Positions 18,443 to 28,060 are shown, counted from the first letter of the stretch. The stretch: DNA of 64,000 bases from Acetobacter sicerae (GCF_011516765.1 NZ_JAAABN010000001.1:124001-188000), one strand, 5' to 3'. Program-made: numbers and translations. Notes: a model not told the origin generated them from the letters alone.

Positions 18443-19168
18443 TCAGCGCAGGCCAAGTCCTGACTTCAGCCCTGCCACATCCGTCTGCATTTCAAATCCG
18501 GGATGTCCGGGCTGAAAAAGCACGGACGATGAGAGCGGGCCTGTTGTGACCGGATCAAAGCCCGCCGCTTTTACAAGTTCTTCCACACGCTGAACCGAGG
18601 CTGGATCGTCACCGGCCACCGGGATGGCCAGCCGGGGAGAGGATCTGTCTGCCTCGGATGCCAGAACACTCATGTCGATGGAGTTGAAGCCGCGAACGAC
18701 ATGCGCGCCGGGAAAATAATGCTGGGTCGTCAGGCCAGCACCATCCCGATCGGCAACGGAGGCGATGGAGCCATCGCGGAATGGATAGAAATTGGTAGCG
18801 TCAAGAACGGTTTTGCCCCTGAGCAGAGGCACCAGTTTCTGTCCGACATCAGGAATGGCGCGATAGGGAACGGCAAGCAGCACGACTGTTCCAAACCGGG
18901 CTGCCTCTTCGGGCGTGCCAGCGGAGGCGTTCGGCCCCAGGCTGGACGCCAGTTTCTGCGCATCGGTTAAGCTCCGGGCTGAAAACATCACATGATAGCC
19001 TGCCTTGACCCACAGACTGCCGAGCGTGCCAGCCACATGGCCTGATCCAATAACGCCTATTGTCGGGAGAGAATCCGCTGCACGGACAGATGTGCTGGCT
19101 GCGGCAAGACTGGAAAGCAGTGTCAGGCCAGTCAGAAGAACGTGGCGTCTTTTAATGACTGGCATCAT
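18443..19168 (-). CDS. Exported NADP-binding oxidoreductase, F420-dependent reductase-like
   Basis: A 241-residue protein. After an N-terminal signal ([20 protein letters not shown], residues 4-23, twin-arginine) comes a Rossmann domain starting [19 protein letters not shown] near 37-55, followed by the arrangement seen in the NADP oxidoreductase/coenzyme F420 (PF03807) superfamily. The double arginine plus a cofactor-binding domain suggests Tat export of a folded holoenzyme, as known for glucose-fructose oxidoreductase. Its ATG overlaps the stop of the upstream cupin gene by four bases (ATGA), so the two form an operon. The substrate is unknown, and acetic acid bacteria generally lack F420, so NADP is more likely. 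Confidence 0.75.
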   Translation of the reverse strand: MMPVIKRRHVLLTGLTLLSSLAAASTSVRAADSLPTIGVIGSGHVAGTLGSLWVKAGYHVMFSARSLTDAQKLASSLGPNASAGTPEEAARFGTVVLLAVPYRAIPDVGQKLVPLLRGKTVLDATNFYPFRDGSIASVADRDGAGLTTQHYFPGAHVVRGFNSIDMSVLASEADRSSPRLAIPVAGDDPASVQRVEELVKAAGFDPVTTGPLSSSVLFQPGHPGFEMQTDVAGLKSGLGLR

Positions 19169-19755
19169 CCGTTTCTTTCTCCATTCCCCGGATTTCTGAG
19201 GCCGAAAACAGGATCGGACCGGGGAAAGGGCAGGGTCGTCAGACGGGTCATCTGCTCGGGTGTGGGAGCCTGCCGGACAATGTCGAAACTCTGCTCAGGA
19301 GGGTAAGCGCCGACAACCAGAAAATCATCGTCCGAAGACAGCTTCATGTGGCCGGTTCCAGCAGGGAGCAGGGCAATATCACCTGCCCGGACTTCGACCT
19401 TGCGTCCATTCGGTCCACCAAGCATCAGATGCGCCGAACCCCCTGCGAAGCCGAGCACTTCATGCCCTTCGGTGTGATAGTGATGAAAGGAATAGACCCC
19501 GTTGCGCCATTGGGGTGGCCAGCCGTTCTTCTGGAACAGATTTTCAAAGTTTGCGGCAGGATCTGGGCCGTCAATGGAGAGGGCGTTGCGATAGAGAACG
19601 ACCGGCAGTTTCTGGTTGTTTGGAACCCAGTCGTTTCTTTGAAGCAGAAAGCTTTCGGTTCTGGCTGGTGTGGCGGCAGCCGCGGACCGGACACCGGCTT
19701 TTCCCAGAGAAAGCCCCATTCCCGCCAGAATGGAATTGAAGACACGCCGTTCCAT
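19165..19755 (-). CDS. Exported cupin protein (YjlB-like)
   Basis: A 196-residue protein with an N-terminal leader ([18 protein letters not shown], twin arginine) and an alanine-rich cleavage region (RSAAAATPA). The cupin core has the metal-type motif [16 protein letters not shown] near 91-106 and a second motif [15 protein letters not shown] near 125-139. YjlB-like cupins are of unknown function. It is the first gene of a two-gene operon with the NADP-binding protein downstream. Both carry leaders, so they are likely a periplasmic pair. No family member I know establishes the reaction. Confidence 0.75.
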   Translation of the reverse strand: MERRVFNSILAGMGLSLGKAGVRSAAAATPARTESFLLQRNDWVPNNQKLPVVLYRNALSIDGPDPAANFENLFQKNGWPPQWRNGVYSFHHYHTEGHEVLGFAGGSAHLMLGGPNGRKVEVRAGDIALLPAGTGHMKLSSDDDFLVVGAYPPEQSFDIVRQAPTPEQMTRLTTLPFPRSDPVFGLRNPGNGERNG

Positions 19756-19860
19756 GTCGGTCGCTCCCGTTCTGAATTCAGAACGCCAGCATGCCGCCCT
19801 CGGTTCATACCCAACAAGTCAAATAATATTGTCTTGCAGCCACAGACTGACTGTCGGGGA

Positions 19861-21231
19861 TCAACCCTGCTTGGCTTCGCCGGGCGTTTCGTGCGGGCGG
19901 GGGGTGATCGGAACGCTTTTCGGGTCGATATTGCGGAGAAAGCGTTCCGCAAGAGCGCCGTAAAGCGGCTGTTTGCAGATCATTCTGGAGACGCCGAAAG
20001 CCAGAAACGAGCTGGCGAGCAGGGCGAGCGTCACCTGCTGGTTGTCACACATTTCCATGACGATCACGGTCGCGGTCAACGGAGCCTGCACGACGGCGGA
20101 GAAATACGCCACCGTGCCGAGGAGAACGACCGCGCCCGGTGTCGTATGCGGCAGGAACTGGGCAATCCAGCCACCCATACCGGCTCCTACGGACAGGGAG
20201 GGCGCGAACAGTCCGCCGGGAATGCCAGAGCAGTAAGATACGATAGTGGCGATGAATTTCAGTACGAAATAGGAGGCTGGATAATGCTCCTCGCCATGAA
20301 TGATCGAGCGGGCCTGTGAATAGCCGGTGCCGTATGTCATCCCGCCGGAGGCCAGTCCGATGAGCGCCAGCACAAAGCCGCACAGAGCCGCAAAAGCAAT
20401 CGGACGCTCAGCCACAAAACGTCCGGCTCTGCCCGGCAGTCCTCTGGAGGCGCGGATCAGGATGGCGGAAAACGAGCCGCCTGTGACGCCGCCAAGCAGT
20501 CCGCAGGCGATCACGGCCAGCCAGCTTACGCCCAGCGGCACGACGGAATCCGTATGACCGAAATAGCTGTAGTTGCCCATCAGTGCGATTGCCGTGACAC
20601 CGGCCAGCACCACACCGGCGAGAACCACGCCGCTGGTTCTCTGCTCGAATGAATGGGCGAGTTCCTCAATGCCGAATACGATACCCGCCAGCGGTGTGTT
20701 GAACGCAGCGGCTACACCGGCAGCGCCACCCGTCAGCACGAGAGCGCGTCGGGAGATGATTTCTCCCATGTTGAGATACCGCCCCACGGTGTTCATGATG
20801 GCCGCGCCGATCTGCACGGTTGGTCCTTCGCGGCCGATGGAAGCGCCCGCCACGAGGCCGAGGCAGGTCAGTCCGACCTTCGCCGCGGCGATCCTGAGCG
20901 ACAGGATACGGTCCACGAGCTTCTGGTCGGAGAGATGCATGCAGGCGATGGCCTGCGGAATGCCAGAACCCTGCGCGCCACGGAAGAAGGTTCGGGTCAG
21001 CCAGATCGACAGCGCCAGCCCGCCGGGGGTGACGATCAGCATCAGCCAGGGACTGTAGGAGATAATATTATTGCGCAGATGCGCGGCCTGATCGGCGAGC
21101 GTCGCGAAGGTGATGGCTGCGAGGCCGACGACAATGGAGCCACCCCAGAAGATCAGCTTCCGTCGCCATTCAGCCGTAGTGATGCGGGCTGTATCGCGGA
21201 AATGTCGGATGCGGCCGGTAGGGGAAGCCAT
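19861..21231 (-). CDS. ClC-type H+/Cl- antiporter
   Basis: A 456-residue ClC protein without CBS domains. The chloride-pathway motifs are GSGIP at 88-92, GREGP at 133-137 and GIPGGLFAPSLSVGAGMG near 375. The gating glutamate E135 is present, and E190 in GIEELAHS aligns with the internal proton glutamate of E. coli ClC (E203). Both together indicate a coupled antiporter rather than a passive channel. ClC antiporters support acid resistance, which would suit an acid-producing host, but that is inference. The gene stands alone. Confidence 0.93.
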   Translation of the reverse strand: MASPTGRIRHFRDTARITTAEWRRKLIFWGGSIVVGLAAITFATLADQAAHLRNNIISYSPWLMLIVTPGGLALSIWLTRTFFRGAQGSGIPQAIACMHLSDQKLVDRILSLRIAAAKVGLTCLGLVAGASIGREGPTVQIGAAIMNTVGRYLNMGEIISRRALVLTGGAAGVAAAFNTPLAGIVFGIEELAHSFEQRTSGVVLAGVVLAGVTAIALMGNYSYFGHTDSVVPLGVSWLAVIACGLLGGVTGGSFSAILIRASRGLPGRAGRFVAERPIAFAALCGFVLALIGLASGGMTYGTGYSQARSIIHGEEHYPASYFVLKFIATIVSYCSGIPGGLFAPSLSVGAGMGGWIAQFLPHTTPGAVVLLGTVAYFSAVVQAPLTATVIVMEMCDNQQVTLALLASSFLAFGVSRMICKQPLYGALAERFLRNIDPKSVPITPRPHETPGEAKQG

Positions 21232-21379
21232 CGTGTATTAGTCAACTCATGTCTTGCGGCAGAAGTCCGGGTTCGACTCTACACAGTAAAAGGTCTTCAT
21301 CAGGGCTTACGCCCGACGCCTGCCTATTCCAAGCGCAAACCCGCCCGATGGTTCCATTCCGGCCAGCCAGTGTGAGATT

Positions 21380-22312
21380 TTAATAACACCTTGTGGCGTG
21401 GGCGAGGACAATGCCGCTGTTCTTGGCCTTGTGTTCCGGTTCGACATGAATGTTGATCACGCAACGTCCGAGCGCGTTGCGGAGACCGGCTTCGATGCGG
21501 TCACAGATGTCATGCACGACAGCAACCGTCATGGTGCCCGGCACCACCAGATGAAACTCAATGAAGGTGATCGCTCCGACTTCACGGATGCGGATATCAT
21601 GAGCTTCCAGAGCACCCACCGCCTTTTCCGCAATGACATCATTGAGTCTGGCGAGCGTGGCTGAATCCGGAGCCTCGTCCATCAGACCCGAAACGGACTG
21701 GCGCAGCATCTCCCAGCCCACCCGCAGCACGTTGAGAGCGATAAGCGCCGCAATGGCTGGATCGAGCCAGTGCCATCCGGTCAGCGGGATCAGGGCAAGT
21801 CCCGCCACCAGACCAAACCCTGTCCACACATCGGAAAGCACGTGCTGGCCACCAGCGACAAGCGCGGGGGATCGGATACGGCGACCAATGCGGAGCATGG
21901 TCAGCCCCCATGCGAGATTGATCGCGGTTGCAGCGCCATTCAGGGCAAGGCCGAACCATGGAGCGCCAACATTCTGCGGATGGACAAAACCCTCGTACGA
22001 TTCACGGGCGATCAGGAGCGCCGTGACCAGCACCATGGCGCTTTCGATGATCGCAGAAAGATACTCGGCCTTGTAATGTCCGTAGGTGTGGTTGTGATCA
22101 GCGGGTCTTTCCGCGAGATGAATGGCCCACAGGCCGCCGATGGCGGCGGCGACATTGATGACGGTCTCAAGCGCGTCCGATTTCAGAGCGATACTTCCCG
22201 AGACCGACCATGCCGCATATTTCAGCCCGAGTGCGACAAGGCTGACACCCAGACTGACCCACGCAATGAGATTTTTGCGTCGGTTGACCGTCTGACCTTC
22301 TGACTCAGACAT
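21380..22312 (-). CDS. Cation diffusion facilitator transporter
   Basis: About 310 residues, six predicted helices and a cytoplasmic C-terminal ferredoxin-like domain. The metal-site helices show SDALETVIN and HVLSDVWTG (two Asp-containing motifs), and the tail contains FIEFHLVVPG and HDICDRIE, typical of CDF C-domains. It exchanges divalent metal (Zn, Fe, Mn, Co) for protons. The ATG at 22312 overlaps the stop of the preceding CDF gene by eight bases; a longer form from 22336 is possible. It lacks the His-rich N-terminus of its neighbour. The two CDFs and cmk run in the same direction. Confidence 0.9.
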   Translation of the reverse strand: MSESEGQTVNRRKNLIAWVSLGVSLVALGLKYAAWSVSGSIALKSDALETVINVAAAIGGLWAIHLAERPADHNHTYGHYKAEYLSAIIESAMVLVTALLIARESYEGFVHPQNVGAPWFGLALNGAATAINLAWGLTMLRIGRRIRSPALVAGGQHVLSDVWTGFGLVAGLALIPLTGWHWLDPAIAALIALNVLRVGWEMLRQSVSGLMDEAPDSATLARLNDVIAEKAVGALEAHDIRIREVGAITFIEFHLVVPGTMTVAVVHDICDRIEAGLRNALGRCVINIHVEPEHKAKNSGIVLAHATRCY

Positions 22313-23378
22313 GGGCTGGTCCCGCGCAACTGACATCGCAGGCGACGGTTTCGATCTGGATGGTCGTGTGGACGATACCGAAGCGTGTGCGCAACATCTG
22401 GTTGGCGGCTTCCAGAACCTGATCGTTGCTGCCTGTCGTGCCGTCGGTTGTGCGGACCAGATGCGCCGTCAGCGCCGTTTCCGTGGTGCTCATCGCCCAG
22501 ACATGAAGGTCGTGCAGATCGGTGACACCCGGCAGGGCGCGGAAAAATCCATCGATTTCGTTCATGTCGATTCCTTTGGGAACGGCGTCGAGCGCCATAT
22601 CGAGGGAATCCCGGAGCAGGGACCATGTCGTCAGGACAATAAGAGCCGAAATGAGCAGACTGATCGCCGGATCAAGCCACTGCAGACCTGTCAGCAGGAC
22701 CAGCCCACCGGTAATGACAACCGCCAGCGATGCGATCGCATCGGTCGCCATGTGCAGGAAGGCTCCGCGGATATTGAGGTCGTTCTTCTGCCCTTTCATG
22801 AGCAGCAGCGCGGTCCCGCCATTCACGAGAATACCGAGAGCCGCCACGATCATGACGGTCCAGCCGGAGACAGGTTCCGTGGGATGAAGCAGTCGTAGAA
22901 CGGCTTCCCATGCAATACCGCCGGTCACCAGAAGCAGGATGACCGCATTGGACAGCGCCGCGAGAATGGAGGAGCGACGAAGGCCGTAAGTATAGCGTGT
23001 GCTCGGGCTTCTTCTGGTCAGGCTGTGGGCCAGCCAGGCGGCTCCCAGCGCAAGAATGTCGGACAGATTGTGCCCTGCATCGGCCAGCAATGCGAGGGAG
23101 TGAGAGAGAACGCCCCAGATGGCTTCGATCACCAGATAGGCGCTGTTGAGCACCATGCTGATGGCGAAGATCCCGCCGAACGTATCGGGTGCGTGATGAT
23201 GGTGACCGAAAAGGCCGTGATCATGGTCGTGATGATCGTCATGCCCGTGGTCATGATCATGCCCGCTGCAACTGCTCCCGTGATGGTCGTGGGCATGCGC
23301 TGAATGGTCATGATCCGTGTGATCATCATGGGTATGATCATGGTTGTGGGTGTCGTGTGAACACTCTGAGCCATGCAT
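22305..23378 (-). CDS. Zinc/cadmium cation diffusion facilitator with His-rich N-terminus (CzcD/ZitB-like)
   Basis: About 357 residues. The first 55 residues are dominated by His and Asp pairs (for example DHDHSAHAHDHHG), a metal-collecting tail. Six helices follow, with the metal motifs HNLSD (ADAGHNLSDILALG) and HMATDAIASL. The C-terminal domain contains DLHDLHVWAMSTTETALTAH, the CDF signature for zinc/cadmium exporters. I chose ATG at 23378, with GGGGA nine bases upstream. A GTG at 23420 is an alternative that would overlap the cmk end. It is followed by a second CDF gene overlapping it by eight bases, so the pair is a metal-export operon. Confidence 0.92.
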   Translation of the reverse strand: MHGSECSHDTHNHDHTHDDHTDHDHSAHAHDHHGSSCSGHDHDHGHDDHHDHDHGLFGHHHHAPDTFGGIFAISMVLNSAYLVIEAIWGVLSHSLALLADAGHNLSDILALGAAWLAHSLTRRSPSTRYTYGLRRSSILAALSNAVILLLVTGGIAWEAVLRLLHPTEPVSGWTVMIVAALGILVNGGTALLLMKGQKNDLNIRGAFLHMATDAIASLAVVITGGLVLLTGLQWLDPAISLLISALIVLTTWSLLRDSLDMALDAVPKGIDMNEIDGFFRALPGVTDLHDLHVWAMSTTETALTAHLVRTTDGTTGSNDQVLEAANQMLRTRFGIVHTTIQIETVACDVSCAGPAHV

Positions 23379-23410
23379 GGAAACATCGTCCCCGTTTTTC
23401 TCTGGCGGGG

Positions 23411-24115
23411 TCAGGAGCACAGATCCTGCATGTTCGCGGACGGGAGGCTCACGTTTTTTGCCTTCAGTCTGTCTCGGACGATCCGGAGCGAGTGCGCCAG
23501 AACTTCATCGGCGCATAGGGCGTCTGTTTCAATCCTGATGGCGTCATCCGCCATGCGCAGAGGAGCTGATGCACGGGTGCTGTCAGCGTGGTCGCGCTCG
23601 ATCAGCGCCATCTCAACGGTCCGGACACGCTGGTCCCGGTCAGGGGCATCGTCGGTGCCGCCGTTCTGGATATAGCGTCGGACAGCACGCGCATAAGGAC
23701 TGGCCGTGATGAACAGCTTCACATCGGCATCCGGGAAAATGACCGTGCCGATGTCGCGGCCATCCAGCACCGCGCCATTCTTGCGGGCGAAGATGCGCTG
23801 CATGTCGACAAGGGCCTGACGCACGGCGTTGTCGCGTGCGACGAGGGAGGCGGCGGCATCGACATCCGGAGTGCGGAGATCCGTGCGTTTCAGGTCAGCC
23901 AGCGAAAGCGCACGCGCGATGCTCTCTCCTGACGTGGAAGCCGGATCGAGCCCAGCATTGATCATCAGCCGCGCCACGGCCCGATACAGCAGTCCGGTAT
24001 CGAGGTGCGGCAGCCCCAGAGCTTCAGCGAGGCGCTTGGAAAGGGTGCCTTTTCCGGCTGCTGCCGGACCATCCACAGCAATGATGGGCGCCGATCCTGT
24101 CACCGGTCTTGTCAT
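23411..24115 (-). CDS. cmk: Cytidylate kinase
   Basis: A 234-residue P-loop NMP kinase that phosphorylates CMP and dCMP with ATP. The P-loop GPAAAGKGT is at 16-24, LDTGLLYRAVA near 38-48 is the CMP-binding start, and GRDIGTVIFPDADVKLFITA near 133-152 plus the RxxR lid near 160 are characteristic. The length is normal for the bacterial enzyme. In many bacteria cmk lies beside rpsA; here it lies ahead of two metal exporters. The ATG at 24115 is the only plausible start. Confidence 0.95.
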   Translation of the reverse strand: MTRPVTGSAPIIAVDGPAAAGKGTLSKRLAEALGLPHLDTGLLYRAVARLMINAGLDPASTSGESIARALSLADLKRTDLRTPDVDAAASLVARDNAVRQALVDMQRIFARKNGAVLDGRDIGTVIFPDADVKLFITASPYARAVRRYIQNGGTDDAPDRDQRVRTVEMALIERDHADSTRASAPLRMADDAIRIETDALCADEVLAHSLRIVRDRLKAKNVSLPSANMQDLCS

Positions 24116-24346
24116 GGAGAAACATCCTCTGGTCTGGTTCTGCTGCGTTGTGGCGCGATACGCGGACAGGACTCTGGCGTCAATCTGCCTGTGAAATGGC
24201 GGGCCGCCTTCGGGTGCGTTTATATCGAGGCTTGCTGGCTGCTGCCACGCTGAAATCAGAATTTTTGAATGATCCGGTCAGGCAAGGTGTGTTCAATTGA
24301 AACCACGGCGCGAGAGACCAGATCAGCATCAGACAGGGAGGGCCGT

Positions 24347-24547
24347 GTGGGACGTACACTGATAGCCGTTGGCATTGCGATCGTTCTGATCGGACTGCTG
24401 TGGCCTTACCTCCAGAAACTGCCAATCGGACGCCTTCCGGGCGATATTCTGATCAGGCGTCAGGGCTTTACCCTGTATATGCCTCTCGCAACGGGACTTG
24501 TTCTGAGCATTCTGCTTTCTTTCATCCTCTGGCTGGTTCGGCGTTGA
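24347..24547 (+). CDS. DUF2905 family small membrane protein
   Basis: A 66-residue protein of two helices. The first helix (LIAVGIAIVLIGLLWPYL) is followed by the family hallmark KLPIGRLPGDILIRRQG and a second helix ending ILSFILWLVRR. This matches DUF2905 in full length. The GTG at 24347 is chosen because AGGGAGGG precedes it; the frame stays open from 24269, but the extra 26 residues are polar and not part of the family. Function unknown. Confidence 0.88.
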   Translation: MGRTLIAVGIAIVLIGLLWPYLQKLPIGRLPGDILIRRQGFTLYMPLATGLVLSILLSFILWLVRR

Positions 24548-24655
24548 TCTCTGGTCGGCGCAGGGAAGGGCTGGTAGGGATAACAGGCAGACAAGAGACC
24601 GGATTTCAGGTTGGGAAGAAAAAATGGTGGTCGCCAGCAATCAGGGCCTGTGGCG

Positions 24656-25057
24656 ATGAGCAGTGAAGACGCAAAGAGCGCCGCTGGATGCGCAACCGGC
24701 TGGCGCTTGCGGTGGCGTCCCCTCGCTCTGTGCGGGGCTCTGGCGGCCTGTCAGGCATCGCCGGTCGTCAACACCAGGCCCACCCCTCATACGCTGATAT
24801 ACAGCTACATGATCGCGCACGGAATGGCGCGTGGCGCCGTGATGTCGGGGGGGATAACGCCTCACAGGCTCACAGAAATCATCGTGCTGGACCATGAGGC
24901 GCTTCTGGCTGTCGCACGGGAGGAATCGTCGCCTGCCGATAGCAACATGCGGGCGGCCAATAAAGCGATTGAGCAGTTGATCGCTGTGACGACGCCGGTG
25001 GATGGCGCACCGGCTGCCCCCTCAACCCAGACAAAATCGGCCGCTGGAGTGCCGTGA
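24656..25057 (+). CDS. Small lipoprotein, function unknown
   Basis: About 133 residues. A basic N-terminus is followed by a hydrophobic stretch ending in the lipobox LAAC (ALCGALAACQAS), so the protein is probably lipid-anchored. The mature part has an Ala-rich region with YMIAHGMARG and a Pro/Ala/Thr-rich tail. I chose ATG at 24656; a TTG at 24611 extends the frame. I do not recognise a family. It stands between the DUF2905 gene and the convergent secF end, with a strong inverted repeat after it. Confidence 0.6.
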   Translation: MSSEDAKSAAGCATGWRLRWRPLALCGALAACQASPVVNTRPTPHTLIYSYMIAHGMARGAVMSGGITPHRLTEIIVLDHEALLAVAREESSPADSNMRAANKAIEQLIAVTTPVDGAPAAPSTQTKSAAGVP

Positions 25058-25062
25058 AGCCA

Positions 25063-25093
25063 ATCAGTGAGAAAAGGGTTCTTTCTCACTGAT
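25063..25093. terminator. Bidirectional hairpin between lipoprotein gene and secF
   Basis: ATCAGTGAGAAA (25063-25074) and TTTCTCACTGAT (25082-25093) form a perfect 12-bp stem with a seven-base loop between two convergent genes. There is no long T-run, but the T/A pairs at the stem tip and its position favour termination on both strands. Confidence 0.65.
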
Positions 25094-25108
25094 CCTGAAG
25101 TCGCTCTG

Positions 25109-26050
25109 TCAGATTTCCTGCTTCACAGCGGGGCGTGTGTCCTTGCGCAGGCGCTTTTCGCCCAGCAGCAGGAGCAGCGGGGCGGCGATGAAGATCGACG
25201 ATGACGTCCCGACCACAATGCCGAACAGCATCACCCAGGCAAAGCCGGACAGGCTTGCTCCGCCAAAGAAAGCCAGAGGCAGGGCCGCCAGAAAGACCGT
25301 GGTGGACGTGCCCAGCGTACGGCTCAGGGTTTCATTGATGGAAAGATCAAGCAGTTCCCGCAACGGCATGGTGCGGTAACGCCGCAGATTCTCGCGGATA
25401 CGGTCATACACCACCACCTTGTCGTTGGTGGAGTAGCCGAGAATCGTCAGGATTGCCGCGACCATCACGAGATCGAACTCGAAATGGGTCAGCACGAGAA
25501 AGCCCACGGTCTTGGTCAGGTCGAGCACCAGCGTGACGACAGCCGAGAGAGCGAACTCCCATTCAAAGCGGAACCAGATGTAGCCGAGGATCATCAGCAG
25601 ACTGATGCCGAGCGCCAGCAGGCCATTGCGGAACAGTTCGGCGGACACGGACGCGCCGACAGCATCGGCCCGCACAATGGTCGCACCCGGCTGCGCCTCG
25701 GTGATGGCGTGACGGACTTCGTCCACGACAGCATTGGTGTTGGTCTGTTCGTTGGCGCCCAGTCGGATCAGCACGTCATCCGGGCCACCGAACGCCTGCA
25801 CGCCATCCGTCTTGAGATTGTGCGCCGTCAGCGCCGTCCGGATCTTGCCGAAATCGGCCGGACCATTGGTTTTGGCTTCCACGACGATGCCACCACGGAA
25901 ATCGAGGCCAAGCGTCAGACCCGGATGGAAAAACAGGATGACCGAAGCCAGCGACAGCACGGCGGAGGTTGCCAGTCCGACAAACCGGCCACGCATGAAG
26001 TTGATATGCGTATCCTTGCGGACAAAGCGCAGGAGGGGACGTCCGAACAT
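25109..26050 (-). CDS. secF: Protein translocase subunit SecF
   Basis: About 313 residues with six helices, partner of SecD in the SecDF complex that uses proton motive force to pull exported proteins across the membrane. The N-terminus has the conserved LTLGLDFRGGIVVEA near 45-59, the LDFxGG motif shared with SecD. RFEWEFALSAVVTLVLDL and STNDKVVVYDRIRENLR follow, with DRIREN typical of SecF. ATG 26050 is preceded by GAGAGG. The frame extends to 26095 but would overlap secD. secD ends 11 bases upstream, so secD-secF are one operon. Confidence 0.96.
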   Translation of the reverse strand: MFGRPLLRFVRKDTHINFMRGRFVGLATSAVLSLASVILFFHPGLTLGLDFRGGIVVEAKTNGPADFGKIRTALTAHNLKTDGVQAFGGPDDVLIRLGANEQTNTNAVVDEVRHAITEAQPGATIVRADAVGASVSAELFRNGLLALGISLLMILGYIWFRFEWEFALSAVVTLVLDLTKTVGFLVLTHFEFDLVMVAAILTILGYSTNDKVVVYDRIRENLRRYRTMPLRELLDLSINETLSRTLGTSTTVFLAALPLAFFGGASLSGFAWVMLFGIVVGTSSSIFIAAPLLLLLGEKRLRKDTRPAVKQEI

Positions 26051-26060
26051 GATGCGCCTC

Positions 26061-27620
26061 TCAGACCGGAAGAGTGGACGGACGGGTGAGGGCATACCAG
26101 CGCACCATCAGCATCCGAGAGAGAAGAAGGGTGGAGAACAGCGTCGTGGCGATGCCGATCGTGATCGTGAGAGCGAAGCCGCGCACCGGTCCCGTTCCGA
26201 ACACGAACAGCATGACGTGAGCCAGAAAGGCCGTGGCGTTACTGTCCAGCACGGTGGCCGTGGCGCGCTCGAACCCGGCCTGCATGGCGGCCAGCGGTGT
26301 GCGGCCACGCTTCAGTTCCTCACGGATACGCTCGATGATCAGGATGTTGGCGTCCACCGCCATGCCAAGGGTCAGCAGCATTCCGGCCATGCCGGGAAGC
26401 GTCAGCGTCGCCCCGAACAGCGACAGGATGGCCAGCATCAGCACAAGGTTGGCGAACAGGGCGACGTTCGCATACCAGCCGAAGCGGCCATAAAACAGCG
26501 CCATAAAGATGATCACCAGCACAAAGCCGACCAGCAGGCTGAGTGCGCCGGCCCGGATGGAGTCCGCGCCAAGCGACGGTCCGATCGAGCGTTCCTCCAC
26601 GACTGTCAGCGGCACGGGCAGCGCGCCCGCACGCAGCAGCAGGGCCAGATCCGTCGCCTGATGGGCGTCGAAGTTGCCGGTAATAATGCCGCTGCCACCG
26701 GTGATGGCCGTGCGGATCACAGGCGCTTCAATGATCTTGTTATCCAGAACGATTGCAAAGCGACGTCCGACATTGGCCTGCGTCACGTCACCGAAGGCGC
26801 GGGTGCCGACTGAATCGAGAGAAAAGCTGACAGCCCAGCCGCCCGTCTGGTCATCGGTTGTCGCGCCGGCGTTGGTGAGGTTCACACCGTCAACATCGAC
26901 ATGATTATGCACGGCGAGCGTGCTGTCCGGGTGATCCGACAACGGCAGGAGTGTGTCGCCGGGAGGCGCGATCAGCGTGCCGGGAGGCAGTTCATCGACA
27001 AGCCGGAACGTCATCTTCGCTGTGGTGCCGAGCAGGGCTTTCACACGCTCAGGATCACTGATGCCCGGAAGCTCGACGACGATGCGGTCTTCGCCCTGAC
27101 GTGTAATCTGGGGATCGACGGCACCGGTGGCGTCGATACGGCGTCGGACAATCTCGATGGCCTGAGAGACAGCGTCATGTGTCCGGACCCGCATGGCGCC
27201 GCTGTCGAGCGTTATGGCGATGGTGTCGTCAGGGCGGGTCGTGACCGAGAATTCGTTCGAAACCGTGCGGGGCAGATCCTCCAGCACTTTCAGGTCACGG
27301 TCCTTCTCCGAAGGGTCGCGAGGCTGAAAGGTGATCTCGGCCTTGTCCGGATTGATCGCAATGTTGCGATAACCAAGGTTGGCGCTGATGAGGGATTGCC
27401 TCAGTGAGTCTGACAGACTTTGCAGCCGATCATGAGTCAGCGACGAAAGGTCGACCTGAAGGAGAAGATACGAGCCTCCCCGAAGATCAAGTCCGAGATG
27501 TATCTCGGGCCAGGGGATGGACGCCGCAGGTTTGCGGACAAAGTTGGGCACGCAGAGCAGGGCGCCAAGCAGGCACACCGCAGCCACGGAGAGCAGTTTG
27601 ATCCGGCTGTAATACATCAT
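26061..27620 (-). CDS. secD: Protein translocase subunit SecD
   Basis: About 519 residues. The first helix is followed by HLGLDLRGGSYLLLQVDL near 41-58, a large periplasmic domain with RRRIDATGAVDPQITRQG near 155, then a C-terminal membrane half with GMAVDANILIIERIREELK near 430 (proton-relay Asp in the VDANILIFERI consensus). With SecF it forms the SecDF motor. I chose the ATG at 27620, the first of two adjacent ATGs; the frame continues to 27731 through basic residues unlike a SecD start. No yajC is in the window. Confidence 0.95.
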   Translation of the reverse strand: MMYYSRIKLLSVAAVCLLGALLCVPNFVRKPAASIPWPEIHLGLDLRGGSYLLLQVDLSSLTHDRLQSLSDSLRQSLISANLGYRNIAINPDKAEITFQPRDPSEKDRDLKVLEDLPRTVSNEFSVTTRPDDTIAITLDSGAMRVRTHDAVSQAIEIVRRRIDATGAVDPQITRQGEDRIVVELPGISDPERVKALLGTTAKMTFRLVDELPPGTLIAPPGDTLLPLSDHPDSTLAVHNHVDVDGVNLTNAGATTDDQTGGWAVSFSLDSVGTRAFGDVTQANVGRRFAIVLDNKIIEAPVIRTAITGGSGIITGNFDAHQATDLALLLRAGALPVPLTVVEERSIGPSLGADSIRAGALSLLVGFVLVIIFMALFYGRFGWYANVALFANLVLMLAILSLFGATLTLPGMAGMLLTLGMAVDANILIIERIREELKRGRTPLAAMQAGFERATATVLDSNATAFLAHVMLFVFGTGPVRGFALTITIGIATTLFSTLLLSRMLMVRWYALTRPSTLPV

Positions 27621-28060
27621 TGCGTAGGCGACCGTTCTCCGTCTTGTCCGAAACAGGGAGCTTCTGCGCGGGCAAAAACCCCAATTTTGCTTCGTCCGGT
27701 ACGTCTTTAGAAAAGCGGGCGGAAGATGCAAGGCATCAGAGCCGAATGCAACCGCTGACAGGACTTTCCGGAGTGGTCGATTTCAATGTTTTCTGTTGAT
27801 GGAAAGTGAAAATCGCTGGGAAACTATAAGGAATAATAATTTTATATTTTATTTTCAATGGACTGTTGTTTTTTATTCAAGTTCTTTATGGCTGACGACA
27901 TGATGTGTAGAAATGTCGATAACGACGGGTCAGATTGTCATGTCAGAGGATCAATCGACCCAATGAGAGCGCCCTGAAATCGGACTTTTCTTTTTGATCT
28001 TAAAATAAAGAAATCAACCATAACATTCTGATTTTAAAATATTATATTTTTATAATAAGA
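27621..28060. other. Intergenic AT-rich gap with a small hairpin
   Basis: About 440 bases between the secD start and the end of the next minus-strand gene, noticeably AT-rich from 27820 on. It must hold the secDF promoter on the minus strand. A TATTATA/TATAATA stem with a TTTT loop at 28040-28057 lies just past the stop of the 28061-30037 gene and may act as its terminator. I see no coding gene. Confidence 0.5.

Noticed and set aside
23025..23303. Frames with many His, Asp, Met or Arg residues opposite the His-rich CDF tail
   Set aside because: They are shadows of the repeated CAT/CAC-type codons of the CDF N-terminus.
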